Assembly: GCA_015478945.1 (NCBI GenBank)
Contig: JABUQX010086941.1
Coordinates: 39,021-103,020, forward strand
Direction of reading: 5' to 3'
Length of the DNA stretch: 64,000 bases
Origin: Trachelipus rathkii
Taxonomy: Eukaryota > Arthropoda > Malacostraca > Isopoda > Trachelipodidae
Shown in pieces: positions 1-13,900 of the stretch (positions within the stretch are counted from its first letter, which is position 1; each line of letters opens with the position of its first letter). The notes below the pieces were generated by a model. That model saw only the letters and a list, made by a program, of their open reading frames with translations. It did no database searches and had not been told where the DNA came from. The position numbers and the translations under genes are program-made.

Positions 1-1200
1 ATATATTATAAATACTATACTATATAATTTATTAAATATAATAAAAAATATAAAAATATACTATAATAAATATATTATATACTACACCTACTCAATAATA
101 TATAAACTGATACATCCCCCATCAATAATCATCACAGTGGCCCACGTAGCCTTGAAGGATTACACATTGCGGTAGAGCCGTTATATAAATAGATATAAAT
201 ATACTATATATAAAAAAGAAAAAGTATAAAAATTTAAAATCGGATTTAAATTATTTACTTGTTTTGTGATTATTATATATATTGTCATATATTTATGTAT
301 TTACAAAATATATAAAATATATATATATATATATAATAATATTATACCTACTAACTTCAATTTTTATAGACTATATACACCTAAACCATACAATAACTAT
401 ATAAATATTATATAATAAAATAATAATACTATATATATATTATATAATATAATATTTAAAATATTATAAACGAAAATAATTTGAATTAACAGCAGAAATT
501 TTTTGCTTTTCAATTTGCCAATTAAAAAGTTGTAGAAAAATTAGAACAAATTGAAAATTAAAGGCTAAAATGCTTTAAGTTGCGGTTTCAAAATGTGCAA
601 ATCTCCAATAATGAGAAAATAAAATATAAATGGAAATATATTTCAGATTACTCCATTAAAGTTCATGAAAGTATAACTTAGTAAAGTTACTGTTGAGAGG
701 GATTGGTAAGGGAAACATACCCTCACTAAATATACACTTACCAAGCATACACTTACTAAAAATATACTCCCCACAACTAAACTTATCAAACACACTCACG
801 AAACAAACACACAACAAATACATCTGTCATCCTCATTCGTTGTCTTCACCAATAAAGAGATACGAAGATAATGGAAGAAAGAGATTGAAGAAAAGAAAAG
901 ATGATTGAAGATAGAATAGAAGTAGAAAGAATAGAAATAGTAGAAAAATATAAGATTGATAGAATGAGGTATAGAATAGATAGAATAAGATAGATAGAAA
1001 TAGATAAGAAATAGAAAGATTATAAATAATAATATTATAATATATTATATAATAATAACTAATAACTAACTTAATCACTTCTTTTCACTACCCAATAATA
1101 TACCAACCTATACTATGCTACAATACCCCACACTACCATCCACCCTATATAATATAACTAAATAATATAATAAATAAAAATAATAATAAATATTATATTA
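1..1200. other. AT-rich intergenic DNA
   Basis: This stretch is dominated by A and T with short (TA)n runs, for example near 315-335 and 430-470. Short open frames at 693-908 (+) and 833-1078 (-) overlap each other on opposite strands and have low-complexity composition, so I do not treat them as genes. I see no RNA gene or transposon motif. Confidence 0.6.
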
Positions 1201-1207
1201 AATAATC

Positions 1208-1326
1208 ATAAGACGGAAGAGAGAGAGGGAAATGAAATAAACGCAAGAAAGAGATCGAAGAGAATGTGAAGAAAGAGACGAGAGAGAGGCAAGAAGAAAG
1301 AAAAGAAACACAAAGGACGAGAGAAG
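1208..1326. repeat. degenerate purine (GA/GAAA) tract
   Basis: A purine-rich run on the + strand made of GA, GAGA and GAAA blocks with scattered C and T. It looks like an aged (GA)n microsatellite. There is no coding signal in it. Confidence 0.6.
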
Positions 1327-1720
1327 ATCAATATCCGGATATCAAATTATCGGACGCCCTCCCAGCGTTATAAATGGAAGGAGGATCGAGCGAAAGTACG
1401 AATGACTCTGCCGAAATATTGAACTGTAAAATATTTTTCCCACGCTCTACAGCAAAGGTATGAACGCTCTGATATATATTCCTATATACATCTACTAATA
1501 TATGAAATATGAGACTTACCCGTTAAACGCCCACCGACTTTCCAATACAATTTAACATCTTAGAAGAAACCCCCCCAACATGCACAAATGGCTAACCTAT
1601 TCTGAGAAGTATTTCCTAAACATCCTCGACGAGTCAACTTAATCACTTAGTAATCGTCACCTGTCCAAGGACCTACTCAAACCCTGTTCCAAATATATGA
1701 TTCCCGGGACGCTCCCATGA

Positions 1721-1990
1721 ACTCTTCAAAATGTCCGCCGATGGTATAACCTTATGAATGATCCCCTATGGACCACTTCCGCCTCCCTATGGGAGAATGC
1801 TCATGAAAAGAGCAGAGATCTTCTATATATGTCCCCAGAATGTAATGAAGAACAAGCAAGAAATCTGCTCATTTAACTCCCTGAGAATAATCTTTCCCCT
1901 TGCGACATCCAACGAGGCATTAAATTGCGAATGTGTCTCTGGAAGATCCACGTGGATATTACTTATCATGTTCCAAAGAATCGTTACTAG
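1721..1990 (+). pseudogene. possible decayed coding stretch, family not recognised
   Basis: One + strand frame runs from just after a stop at 1718 to a stop at 1988, interrupted only by a TAA at 1874. It gives about 88 residues with a normal amino-acid mix, including WYNLMNDPLW near the start and LRMCLWKIHVDITYHVP near the end, unlike the low-complexity peptides around it. A shorter ATG frame at 1758-2042 overlaps it in another frame. I do not recognise the family. It could be a relic of a mobile element or chance, and there is no supporting neighbour. Confidence 0.18.
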
Positions 1991-3541
1991 AACCTCCGAA
2001 AATGTCCAGCCTATCCTGTATACTGGACAAATGTCTCCTTAGGAACATCCCGCCCACCAGGCAAATTTGAGACAGTTCATTGGAAGATCCCGTGACATAC
2101 TTCCTTTATCAATTGTTCCCAAAGATGATAAACTTGTAAGAACATGAAAGACTGATTCACCTTATAAAACTACTGGAGAAACATTCATGTGAAACACTCC
2201 CCACCGGAATTTTCAAGCACTGCTCTCCTCCGTAGAATATTAACAATGCTTCAGGCCACAATATTTTGAACCCCTATAATGCCTAGCAAACTGTGTGCGA
2301 ACCCCATGCTGCCGCTCGACACTCGCTACCCCTCCTCTCTCCATCTTTGTATATTACCTCCGAAACTAAGACCCAAAAAAACAACAACGCAAAGGTATCC
2401 TCCACTCCTCCCTATCATTAATTAAAGGCACCTCTTACTCCCTCCCAACTCCCAAATAATATCTTTCATCAACCTCATCTTCTGTCACAACTATATAGAA
2501 TAAAAGACATGAAGAACATCGCTCACAATCATTCTAAGGATGTGCTATTCTCCAATAGTCTTATAACTCTACCATATTAGAACCCAACTGGCGCTGAACT
2601 CGAAAAGATTAATATCGATAGGAGCATGGCAGCACAGAAGGCGTCTGTTAAAAATGCCTAGAAGTGAGCGGTACTGCTTGTTATCCTTTAAGTTGTTGTT
2701 ATTCCTTCGGAGCGCCAAATAAATACAGAAGAACGTCATTGAGAAGATTCCGGTAACCTATGTCACACGGCACATTCCACCATATGCAGACCCGAGAAAC
2801 CATATATCAAAATATTGCCTGAACAATGTGACTATTCCTAACACCTTCTCTAAAGTTCAGGGAGATGGTGTCACAGAATGTTCTCAGTAGTTAAACTACG
2901 AACAGATATTTCATTGTTATCTATACCACAAACACCTCGCTACACGTGCTCCATCTTAAAACAACATTCACTATTACAACTAACCATTCACTTCAACACT
3001 CAAAAACGCGTTCACTATTAACATGAACATACTTTAATTACCACCTCATCATAAGCTTACCCAACAAGCGTAACTAATTAAACGCAGGCACTCAACAATT
3101 CACTGTTACTGTCTAATCTAATCCTAATCAGCATGCTACAAGACAAAGTACAATGAACAACTTAAAAATGCAACACACATCCAATATAATTAAACCACTA
3201 TCTAATCCTAAAACCATCTAACCCCTATAATCAGTAATATTACTCACTATACCCAAATATACCTAATCCTCATAGCTAAAATAATACTATATTAGAAACA
3301 ACAATAACCCTAAACTATACAAATACTCACCTAATAATAAACCTACTATACTCATCTTACTATATACTATATTATCTATCAGATACTATCTCTTGCTATA
3401 CTTAAAATAATAATAAACTAACTTACTCTATAAATATATACTAATATAAACTCCAAAATGACTAAATTACTTAATACCTAATGATCTATTGAAATCTCAC
3501 TATAATATTAATACATATAATAAAACTCCCTACTCAATACC
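1991..3541. other. C-rich, G-poor intergenic DNA
   Basis: No gene recognised. The + strand becomes very poor in G towards the end: the 60 bases 3301-3360 contain no G and 17 C. Short motifs repeat loosely (CTATACC, ACTAATA), but no clean tandem array is visible. Confidence 0.55.
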
Positions 3542-4029
3542 TCATCTATCTATATGCCTGTCGCATCCGATGAGTGTGTGTGTGAACCCACACCCACCCG
3601 CGGTTACCTGATAGTAAAATCTGTGTGGATTATTGCTCATGAATCCAAATATAAGAGAATGGTATTCACGAGAGTCCACCGGCAAACAGTAATGAAGACT
3701 TTCTTCTTCCACAATACAGTTTAGGCAGAGTGACAGGGCTCGCCAACTCCTCGCGTTCATCTCTCCTTTAATGACGGACTCGCGAACTCTGCCGACACAG
3801 ACTTTCCAGAAATCTTTATGGACCCACCCTCAAAGCACAAACGATCCTTCTGCCAAGAAGCTCTGAGAGAACGAGTTTCCATGAGAGGAGCCACCACACG
3901 ACCGGCGCCTACATGGGAAAGATAGCTAGCGTTCACTCGACAAGGAGTGTGAAAACTTCTAACGCTGATTGAATCTAACCTCAAGAACCCTAAGCCATAT
4001 GGACACCATTGCGCAGAACGTTGCTCCAC
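3542..4029 (-). other. two overlapping open frames, unassigned
   Basis: On the minus strand a 90-codon frame (4029-3757) ends in an ATGA overlap with a 72-codon frame (3760-3542). Together they would give about 160 residues in two reading frames, as if one coding stretch carried a frameshift. The composition is more balanced than the surroundings, and GC content is higher than in the flanks. I recognise no domain, signal peptide or catalytic motif. It may be a relic of an unknown element, or chance openness in a GC-richer patch. No splice or promoter evidence supports a real gene. Confidence 0.15.
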
Positions 4030-7000
4030 TACGAGTGCTCAATCACGGCACCAGACCAGTCATTCCATGGCAAAATCAGAAGAACCGCACAGCGAAAAAG
4101 AAAGCAACTGCCTGGCTCTAACGATGAAAACAGCGAGCGAAAAGCCCTACATGGGAGATTGTAAATAAATAAAATAATATATACAATAAAATAAATAAAT
4201 AATAACTAACTAGATGCTTTTGTGTAATATTATTTACTAATAAATATATGAAAAAAAAAAACTATTATATACTATATATCAATATACTATATATATTATA
4301 CAATAATAAATATATATAACTCATAATCCTACCCCCACCACAAAATATATACATATATTATATATTAAAACCCTCTCTACCATAAATTACTTTATCAATA
4401 TAGACCACCAGACGAAGAGAAAAGCCGAAAGAGAGAGAGAAAAGCAAACTATAAAATTCAATACCAAAATTGGGAAAATAAAAATCGACGATAACTAAGT
4501 TTAATAAAGCAATAACACTTTCCAGCATTCCTCTCTTAAAACTTTGCACTAAACATTGATTAATTACAGAACTCCCTAGCACCGCCCACCCTCTCCCTCT
4601 TATGAAACTTAAATATTACAAAAAAATCAACACATTTTTGCACACGACAACGATCTCACCCTCTCATCCTAAATCCCTCCGCGCTCTCTCCCTGACTTCA
4701 ACCTCCGTTTACTACTTCATCATAGCGAAAATCCCGCGCAAATGCGCCGTGATTACGTTACCCGCATTCTCCTATACAGAAAAACGGACCAAACACTCAC
4801 CCTTCATAATATACACTGAGATCTACGTTATCCTTAAGCACACCACATACAGATGTCTCCAGTCCATCTGACAAACCCGACTCTGAAATCTATCATCTAA
4901 TTTACCCTTTAAGGGTCAATCGAATGCTTGACCAATGCACATTGACATCTCGCGCTTTTACAAACCTACGCAACCATAACATCACACATGACCCCCTGTT
5001 GAACCCCAATCACACAGAGCCTCACGTGACAGATATCATAATCATATAAGTGCTCTACCAATTTCAAAATCATATATCATTTGCTGAATGAATTATGATG
5101 ATAAAAACCACTCATATCCAGATCTTTTCATCTGAAAATCCATATTCGATATTACAAATTTCAAGATCTTACATTTTTGTTTTCCACTATATTATTTAAG
5201 CTTCCAAAACAAATGCTACACAAAGGAAGCAACGTATAGCCCAAAAGTACGTGCTCTATCTTGTTACCCGGATAAAAAAAAAAAATAGTCAAGTAGAAGA
5301 AATGAACAACAAACTGCGAAAAAGACAAACAAAGCCCACTAAAAACAAAGCACCCAATATTTCATTGCCAGTGGCAGCAAGATTAGTCACAAAGCAAATA
5401 TACCGCTCTAAAGCTTTCACGCACTCACTTTTAATAATACATAAATTTTTCTACAAATGGACCAACCATCACTAATATATATTCTCATTAATTCAATCTC
5501 AGATATATAAACCACTTTTTACACAAACCACTTGATACTTAGAAATAAAACTATATTCACATATCTCTATAACTTTCTTCTTACCAACACAATTCTGAGA
5601 TTATCCCTTTCGATGATTACACCTCCTTGATCATGTGACCCTACGACTAAAAGATAAAATATGTTGAATATACGACAAAAAAGATAAATTACATTGAATA
5701 TACGTCTATGTAAAATCTAAGTACAGTCAAGAAATTTATCCCATTTTTATTACCAAAAGGAACCTACTCGCTCCAGCACTTTATCTACCACTAAAGTACT
5801 TTCCTACTTCATACGCAGCATTCATTCCGTCTCCCTTTTCAATCGTTCGAACATGAACAAACCTAGTATTTGAATTATATAGTTTCTAACTGCTTCAATT
5901 GCTCACCACCAAACTATTCATACAATAGAGCCGTCCTATCTTTTATCTATCACTATACAAACTTACTTTTCATCGCACAAGTCACTTATCAAGAACTCTT
6001 CATTTTACAAAAACCGTACCACCCAGCCAAAATCGACCCTCAAGCAATTACTCCAGAGCCTTCCATTCAACCTGATTCGCCAATAACCAAACACAACCCT
6101 CGATCAATACTGCAATGCAATAAACAATGAACACTAAATATACAGGAACCAAGGGATATTCCAAATTAATAACATTTTCAAAATTAACCCTAAATAATCT
6201 ATTTCGAATTTTACTTACTTTTCATTGCTTTCACAATTCCTCGCGCTAATTGAAAGCATTTGATAATTGATTAAACGTAAATTGTTTCGTCTCTCAGACT
6301 GCATCTTCTGAACACTTCACAAGAAAAGGTATTTTCATGCGCCATCCCAGACATTAAATCAGGCAAATTTGTCCAACCACTTATAAAAAACCTAAACAAA
6401 ACCCACTCCTCACCGCGATTAAATATGGATAACGTACAAAAATCAGATGGCAAACATAAATTAAACAACCTGGACATATACTACATAAAAATATCATATA
6501 TAAAATATAACTAATACAATATACTCAATACCCCTAATAATATAATATAAACTATATAATATATATATTCACATAGTGCATATAAATATTATATAATAGT
6601 ATACTCTATCCTCGAACATATTCCTACTATACCCATACTCGCTACTACATACCTCCTCGGAACAAGCACCAAACTATCAATACCCATCTCTGCACCCTTA
6701 GGGTACTAACTATACCTAAAACAATAATAACCATCCTATACCACCAAACCTAACATATATATAATATAATATATGCTAAACTATATATATATAAGTAGTA
6801 ACAGTAAGAATACGAACCTTCTTCTTATCTAACCGCAAACAGCAAAAGGTCAAAAAGTGCCATTTTTTTAAACTTCAGGCCAAATGGTGCCGACCGACCG
6901 GAAAAAAAAAGATCACTGCTTTAGGTGGCTATCATGATTCTTCGTTAGGCTTATCACTTTCGTCATAGGCATAATTCATATTAGGCTAATATTATATCAT

Positions 7001-10000
7001 TATAGGCCGTCATAATTATTATAGCGACCCTTATAGTATTCTAGACTATACTATAGCACGTGATCTAATCGCGCCGAGCCCCAGATCATAATTGCAAACT
7101 CGCCAATACACAGCAGTCTTAAGTCCTTTCAAAAAGAATCGACTACCCTAGTAATACTTGACGTAACGGGGAGCCTCGAATATCGCGTTGTATATATTGA
7201 GAAGGTGCATAGGGAATGCTTCCTTCTACGAGTTATTACCATACCTCCCTCATTCACATCTCGCCTTTTCTTAGACCCTAATGGCCATACACGTGTCTCC
7301 GGTCAATTAGTAACACGGCTTGAATAATAGCGTGATCTACTCATAGCAGATTCATCAGATGTCGCAGAGCAGTCGACGTCTGATATCAAAGTGTATATTA
7401 GAAGATGCTAGATGTTCCTTCTACAGAAAGTTAAGTATCCCCCACCCCCTATATTCTAAACCACTCTCTAGTGCGATAAGTATCCGTATAGATGTACGAA
7501 TGTAAAGTGATCACTGAATATTATGTATCGATACAGATATCATATATCAACAACTGAAATTCATTCCATAGCTCCTGGTCGGCAATACCGCACTCTAATG
7601 CCTAAGAGACACAGTTCAGCTATAATTACGAAATTACACATAACCCCATCCATCAATATATCTAATGCACCTCGCATGACCCTTAACAATATTTGATACT
7701 ATCTTGAACTAAGTATGAAGCAAGAGCAATACAACTGGTAGTTGTTCTAGTATATTAACACTCGAAAGGAGCTAGTGACCGAGATCAAGGAACTCTGACA
7801 CCCGCATACTCCTTGCCGAGCGCCTCGGGCGTTGTCAGCCGATTGCTCTGTTGTTAGAAGCGCATTCCATGACAGCGTTCTTGTGTACGATACGAATGGA
7901 CGTACCCTTCGTCAAAAACACCCCGTATCATGACCAGGGTGCACGTACCAGCCACTCAACATCGTCCCAAAAAATAAAAAGACCTTAACAAGTCAGAAAA
8001 CAAAAGATTGCCTAAGACGAACGCACCTTGACCTCAGAACCCCTCTAAATACACAAGACCAAAAAAAAAAAAAAAACAAAACGATAAAAAACCAAAAAAA
8101 ACACCTAAAACAAAAAAACGATAAACATGTGAAACAAAAACGTTCTACTCGCAAAAACGTCCACACGAAAAAGCCCAAATACAAATAACCTACCGCACAG
8201 CCAGCCCAATCGTTGCACTCATGTAGTACCGCACACCTCACCCTTACGAACAGCACAAAGCCACCTACCCGCATAAAAAAAACCGCATCCACCACCCACA
8301 GTCAAAAACCAACGCTTGCCCACACACACTCCGCGACTCGCCCCTCGCAAATACCAACCAAAAAAATAAGGCAGACCCGACGCTTATAAAACCGCCATCA
8401 CGCGAATCAAGTAACGCCACCAAACTGTCTTCTGTCTTAACAAAACAAACAAAACACCACACACCCAAACCTCCTTGCCAGTACCGTCCGCACCAAAAAA
8501 AAACCACCAAAAAAAAAACACACGACCACACTCCAAAAAATCGACAGATCTAACAGAACAAAAAGCGTGGCGTCCCGCCCTAAAAACAGAATCTCTTTAC
8601 CCTCGCGCACTATTCAAAAAAAACTAGCACCTACCGACCCCCAACACTAACAAACCCGGAAAACCCCCAAACCAAAACTCAGGCGTACCACAACCGCAAA
8701 AAACGTTCACAACCCACAGAAAGTACACATCGCACCCATAAAAATTCCGACCAGTACGAAAAAAAAAAAATAGGACAAAAACAGCAAAAAAGAAAAACCA
8801 CAAACGACAGTCACGGAACAACCTTACAATAACCTAGCATCGCTTAAAGTGCGGTGTCGTGCTCCCAGGGATAATGTTATATGAAGTCATATCACCATAC
8901 AATAGGAAGCAAAAGGATCAAATAAAGAAAAAAAATAGAATGACCAAAAAATATGAAAAAAAAAAAACGTTGTGTGATCTTAGAGCAAAAGAACGGTGAA
9001 TAGAGTCATCGATCATTCTTCACAAACTATGGCATATATCGTTCACTTAGTATGTATTGACATTTGTTGCATCCAATGTTTCAGCCGCTACGTCAAAGGG
9101 GAAGGTGGGGAGCCTCCACCCCCTTAAAGTTAAAAACTGGACCTTTAGAAAGCTGAAAATTTTGGTGAACCAGACTCCATATAAGAAGGAGAAATAAATG
9201 AAATAGGAAAAATGGCTAATGTATAAAACAATTAATATTGACCGCAAAACACCACAAATAAGTTAACATAGACAGCGAGAAAGCACGGAGCTGGTCGCCT
9301 CACGTATGCTCTCGCAAATAGATGTTGATCCGCAATCGGATGAAGATCAATTTCAGGCTGCTCCTTTCCCTACCTAATATATTAGAAAAGACAAATCTAA
9401 AAACAAGGAAGTGGTGCAACTTTAATTAGATTTTTCAAATGCGTGTAGATCATTTTGAGGGTTTCAGTTGGCATAACAGTGCATTCGTTCTAGCTTCTAG
9501 CACGGCAATGTTTTTCTAACATACCTTAGACCACACAACCCCTTATTAAAATGCCTACCCTAATGTATAATAAAGTACAGATAGAGATCAGAATATAGGT
9601 ATATAAAAATTAGAAGGTTAAAAAAGGGATTACTTCTACCAGTTAGTACCCAACCCTTTTTCTAGCACTTCTAGGCAATAACATGTCCTACGTCATAGAA
9701 AAACACCTAAATTAGTGTCTACCTAATGTTTTAGAAAGGGCTATAGGGATTGCGACTTAGGCATGATGTTATATACAACCGTCTAGTACAAATAATCCAA
9801 GAATGAGGCTCCTTACTCTCACTCCCACGATTAACCCCCTTATAAGAGGTCGCTTAGCCCCTTTTTGAGTTGGCCTTTGACTATTGGTCGCCGCTCATTA
9901 GGCGCTATAAGAATATATTTCGGCCCCTTCGAATACCCGCATATCACAGGCCTGAAATTCGACCTTTCATCAAAGCATTCGGACGCAGGATTAAGTAGAA

Positions 10001-10669
10001 CTTTAAGTCCCGAGCTAGCTCAACAACGCTCACCCTAGACGCAGCCCCCAAGTATACCTGTCCCCCTGTCAGCGGACACTGTCCTAACATGAGGTCATAT
10101 AGGTACATCTCCCAAAACTACCTCCTCCGACCAGTCCCTGCTTATGATTCCCACCATGTCACTAACCACCCTCACACCAAATAACAAGCCAAAAAAAAAA
10201 TAACCTCCACCACACAACAACCACACGCATTAAGCGACAGAACACTTATACCAACAACCATACACACAAAACCCCGCCATAGGCAAAGCGCCTCCCCAAC
10301 TACTTATACACCCCCCCACCAACAACCCGCTAGAAGCCTTCCTCCTCCATACACACATGACACCACCCATGGACACCTCAGGCCCACTCCACACCACCCT
10401 AATACCTTACCACCCACCACTCTCCACACCACCCCCCCAACAGCCCTAGACACTTATAACCAAAATCAACACAACCAATACGCCCTTACTACACAAACAC
10501 CTCAAAAAAAAAATAACAAATTACACAATACAAACACAAAATAGAAACACATGTCACCACTCACCACCTAGACAAACTACACCTACCATTTCACCAAATC
10601 TAAATACCCTATTACTCACACATCACCACATACACATACACCACCACAAAACACACTCAATACTTTTGA
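4030..10669. other. long G-depleted intergenic region
   Basis: No gene, RNA or transposon domain recognised across this stretch. Parts are AT-rich (4150-4370, 6480-6620). Parts are A and C rich with runs of A (8040-8800) and very C-rich (10,200-10,560; 10381-10440 has 35 C and 2 G). The minus-strand open frames near 7993-8821 encode F, C, W and G-rich peptides that simply reflect the T/G-rich complement. 6840-6910 and 9060-9240 are less skewed but also unassigned. Confidence 0.5.
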
Positions 10670-10805
10670 TGCCTAACTTTAGAATTGCCTCAAGCTTTTG
10701 AATGCTCAAACTTGATGCCTCAGCTTTGATGGCTCAAACTAATTGATGCCCTCAGCTTTTGATGACCTCATCAATATTGATGCCTTCAGCTTATGATGAC
10801 TACAA
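10670..10805 (+). repeat. ~32-bp imperfect minisatellite
   Basis: About four imperfect copies of a unit built around TTGATGCCTCAGCTTTTGATG followed by a CTCAAAC-type spacer. Copies differ by substitutions and small gaps. TGATG and CTCAGC recur at regular spacing up to the start of the adjoining purine tract. No coding function is implied. Confidence 0.65.
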
Positions 10806-10825
10806 TCTTATTGTATACATGGAAA

Positions 10826-10940
10826 AAAGAAGGAGGAGGAGAGTAAGAAGAAAGAAGAAGAAGAAGAAGAAGCAGAAGAAGAAGAGACAGAAAGAGAGAA
10901 AGAAGAAGAAGAAAGAAGAAGAAAGAACAAAAAGAATATG
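10826..10940 (+). repeat. (GAA)n / purine tract
   Basis: Nearly pure purine on the + strand, mostly AAG and AAGA units with GGA blocks. The opposite strand gives a Ser/Leu/Phe-only open frame (10808-11032), which is a product of the repeat. Confidence 0.8.
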
Positions 10941-10952
10941 ACGGAGCATATG

Positions 10953-10980
10953 ACCCGGAGCCGGAGCCGGAGCCGGAGAT
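10953..10980 (+). repeat. short CCGGAG tandem repeat
   Basis: Four consecutive GGAGCC-type hexamers. The reverse complement (GGCTCC) matches the motif that dominates 16,300-16,560, so the two loci may belong to one repeat family in opposite orientation. Confidence 0.6.
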
Positions 10981-13900
10981 TATTGATGGAGCGGAGTCCC
11001 AGAAAACTGGAATTCTCGTCTCCGTTGATCATATATGAGTATCAAATGAAGGTACTAATATACTATGACTTAATTAAGACACACTAGATTCCGAATTTCA
11101 TTATGGGTTCGTACACCCCAAAATGAGTTAAGCCGAGGACCCCCCTTAGGACAGCTGATCGCTCAGCTGGAAAAAAAAAGAAAATTAAGGAGTACAGGAC
11201 AGAGAAAAGAATGAAGGAAGGAAAATAGACAAGTGTTCGTAAACGATAGGAACAACATGAGTCATTGGGAGGAGTTATCAAAGGTATCGGCTAACGAATC
11301 GCAGAGCCGATGCAAAAAAAAAAGAAAAACAAACCAAAACCAAAACACAAAACAAAAAACAAACCTGTGATCCGTCATTTATTTATTAATCCCACCAAAA
11401 AAACAAAATGTCTCTCTCATCCCTAAATATCTATGTACTTGAATACAAAAACACAACAAATACTATATGTTTTCCAAGACGAAAAACACCAGGATATCCC
11501 GAAATCAAACTGAATAACATAGTTTCCCCATAACCAACGTCAAAAGGTGTCTAGGGACAGCCATAATCTGCGATGACTGGATCCCCGAACCCCAAAATGT
11601 AAGGTTTTTACCTATTTAAATGAAATTTTAACAAAGGAATAAGCTTAATAATAACATAGACTTACGCATTATTCAAACAGCCCTATGTGCTAAAATTATG
11701 TACAAACCGCTCTCATGCTGCATAAATATATTTGTCAGCAACATCCCTATGTTGTACAAATATATGAAACTTATACAAGGAACTAAGTGTACCTCTTAGT
11801 CATACACAAAATGAGTTATTCAATATGTTGCACAACTAGAGAATATTCAAGTCAAAACTGAACTCGACATTGTTTAAACACTGCTCAGGTTAGCCCTCTT
11901 AAAAAAATCAACTTAGTTGGTCGCCAAATGGTCAAATATAATTCAAACGGCCCTTACCATTATTTAAAAACCTTTTAATTGATAAACACTAGCGTCTCCA
12001 TCTGTATGCTAACAAATTTGAATGATACATCTTCAAAAAGGTATATGCCACTGAGCCAAACTTTCATGAAACAAATTTTCTTAAAACTTCTCATAACCAC
12101 AAACAACAAAGTCTTACTTTTTTTTAAAGAAAACCAAAAAAAAATAACCCTGATATTAATTATAACCTATGTAATTAACAAAACCGACATACAACTTTGT
12201 CATTTTAATTCAACAATTTCTTATTTTGCTTTTCATTGCTCTTTGATTTACAATCCGAATCATTTTCAAATAGCTCTCTACTTGCATCATTATGAATACG
12301 CCACTGCTCCAAAAGAAATGAAATACGAAAATGACGGCTCTAATTCTTTATTTATGGTAGAAAATGAAAATATTTACGTACATCATAACATATGCAAAAA
12401 TTATGTGCATTATAGAGATTGATCAATAAATAAATACTATATTACAATATATAAAATAATAAATAATATATATATTATAATATATATATAATATATATAT
12501 ATATATAATAATAATATAATAACATATATAAAAAATATACCAATACTACTATATATTCTACCTACTCTACCTACCTAAGCTACCCGCCCCCCCAACCCTC
12601 CAGTCCATACTGTATATACGAAACATATTCAAATTTTAGCTCAATATATATTTTAATTTAAAAACATTAATAAACGAAATAAAAATAATAAGATAACTTA
12701 CAAATATAAAAAATATTGGTAATACTAAATAGTTAAAATAAAATAAAATAAAAAATAAAAAATAAATAATAAAAATAAAATATTAAAAAAACCTCAATAT
12801 ATTCTTCATTAATAAAATTAAAATATTAATATATAATAAAAAAAAAAAAAAAAAATAATAATAATATTTTACAAAATATATTAATATAAATAAAATTAAA
12901 TCTCATAAAAAAAAAAAATATAAATAAAAAAAAAAATATAATAATAATCAAAAAATAAATAAAACAAAAAAAACCTAAAATAATAAATAACTAATTACAG
13001 GGTTCGCAACCGCCCAAAGGTTCGCAGAGCATTCAACTACCATGAAAGTGACCCGAAGAGAACTCTGCACATCATCATCGTCATCAATCTCAACATATAT
13101 TAACTAAAAAATTTTTCTACCTCGCCGCAACCACCAGTTAAAAAAGGGAACACCTTATCTGTTTAAAAACGCACCTCAACTCTTTTCACATATTCTGCTA
13201 TAATGCAACACCATATGTCATATTTCCAAAACAACTTCATCCGCTATTTACCTCACACATCACTTTCCCTCATACGGAACAAGTCATATATCCTGATCAG
13301 TCCTCACTTTTTCACAGTCTGAGGAATTCGCAAAAAAGAGCAATTCCTATCCAAAACATCATGCAATTAAAATACACCCTATAACTACAATATAATACCA
13401 TAACAAACTAATACTACATAATAATACACCTATAATAACCCATACTATACACCTACAACTAAACTAAATACCTAACTAAAATCACAAAATATACTACAAT
13501 AATATAATATATCATACTATAATTTATAAACTCTACTCAATAATATCACATACTATATACTCACTAAACATAATAATCACCACCTATTAATATACTAATA
13601 ATATACAGTGAAATAACAAACCAATATTATATATATATAATATCAACTAAAATAATTAACGTGAAATAATACTATAAATAAACCTAAATACCAATAATAA
13701 AATATATATAAATAACTATATATATAATACCCATTATAATATATAATACTAATAAATATAATAATAAAATATATATACCTATACACCACTCATAAATAAA
13801 TAATATATTACTAGTCAACATATAGTTAACTATATATACTAGCCTTACAATATATAATAAATAATATAAATATATTAAAAATATTATATTAATAATATAA

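Noticed and set aside
7993..8821. Three adjoining minus-strand open frames of 65-100 codons
   Set aside because: They encode F, C, W, V and G-rich peptides that follow from the T/G-rich complement of an A/C-rich strand; no domain, and stops are simply rare in such composition.
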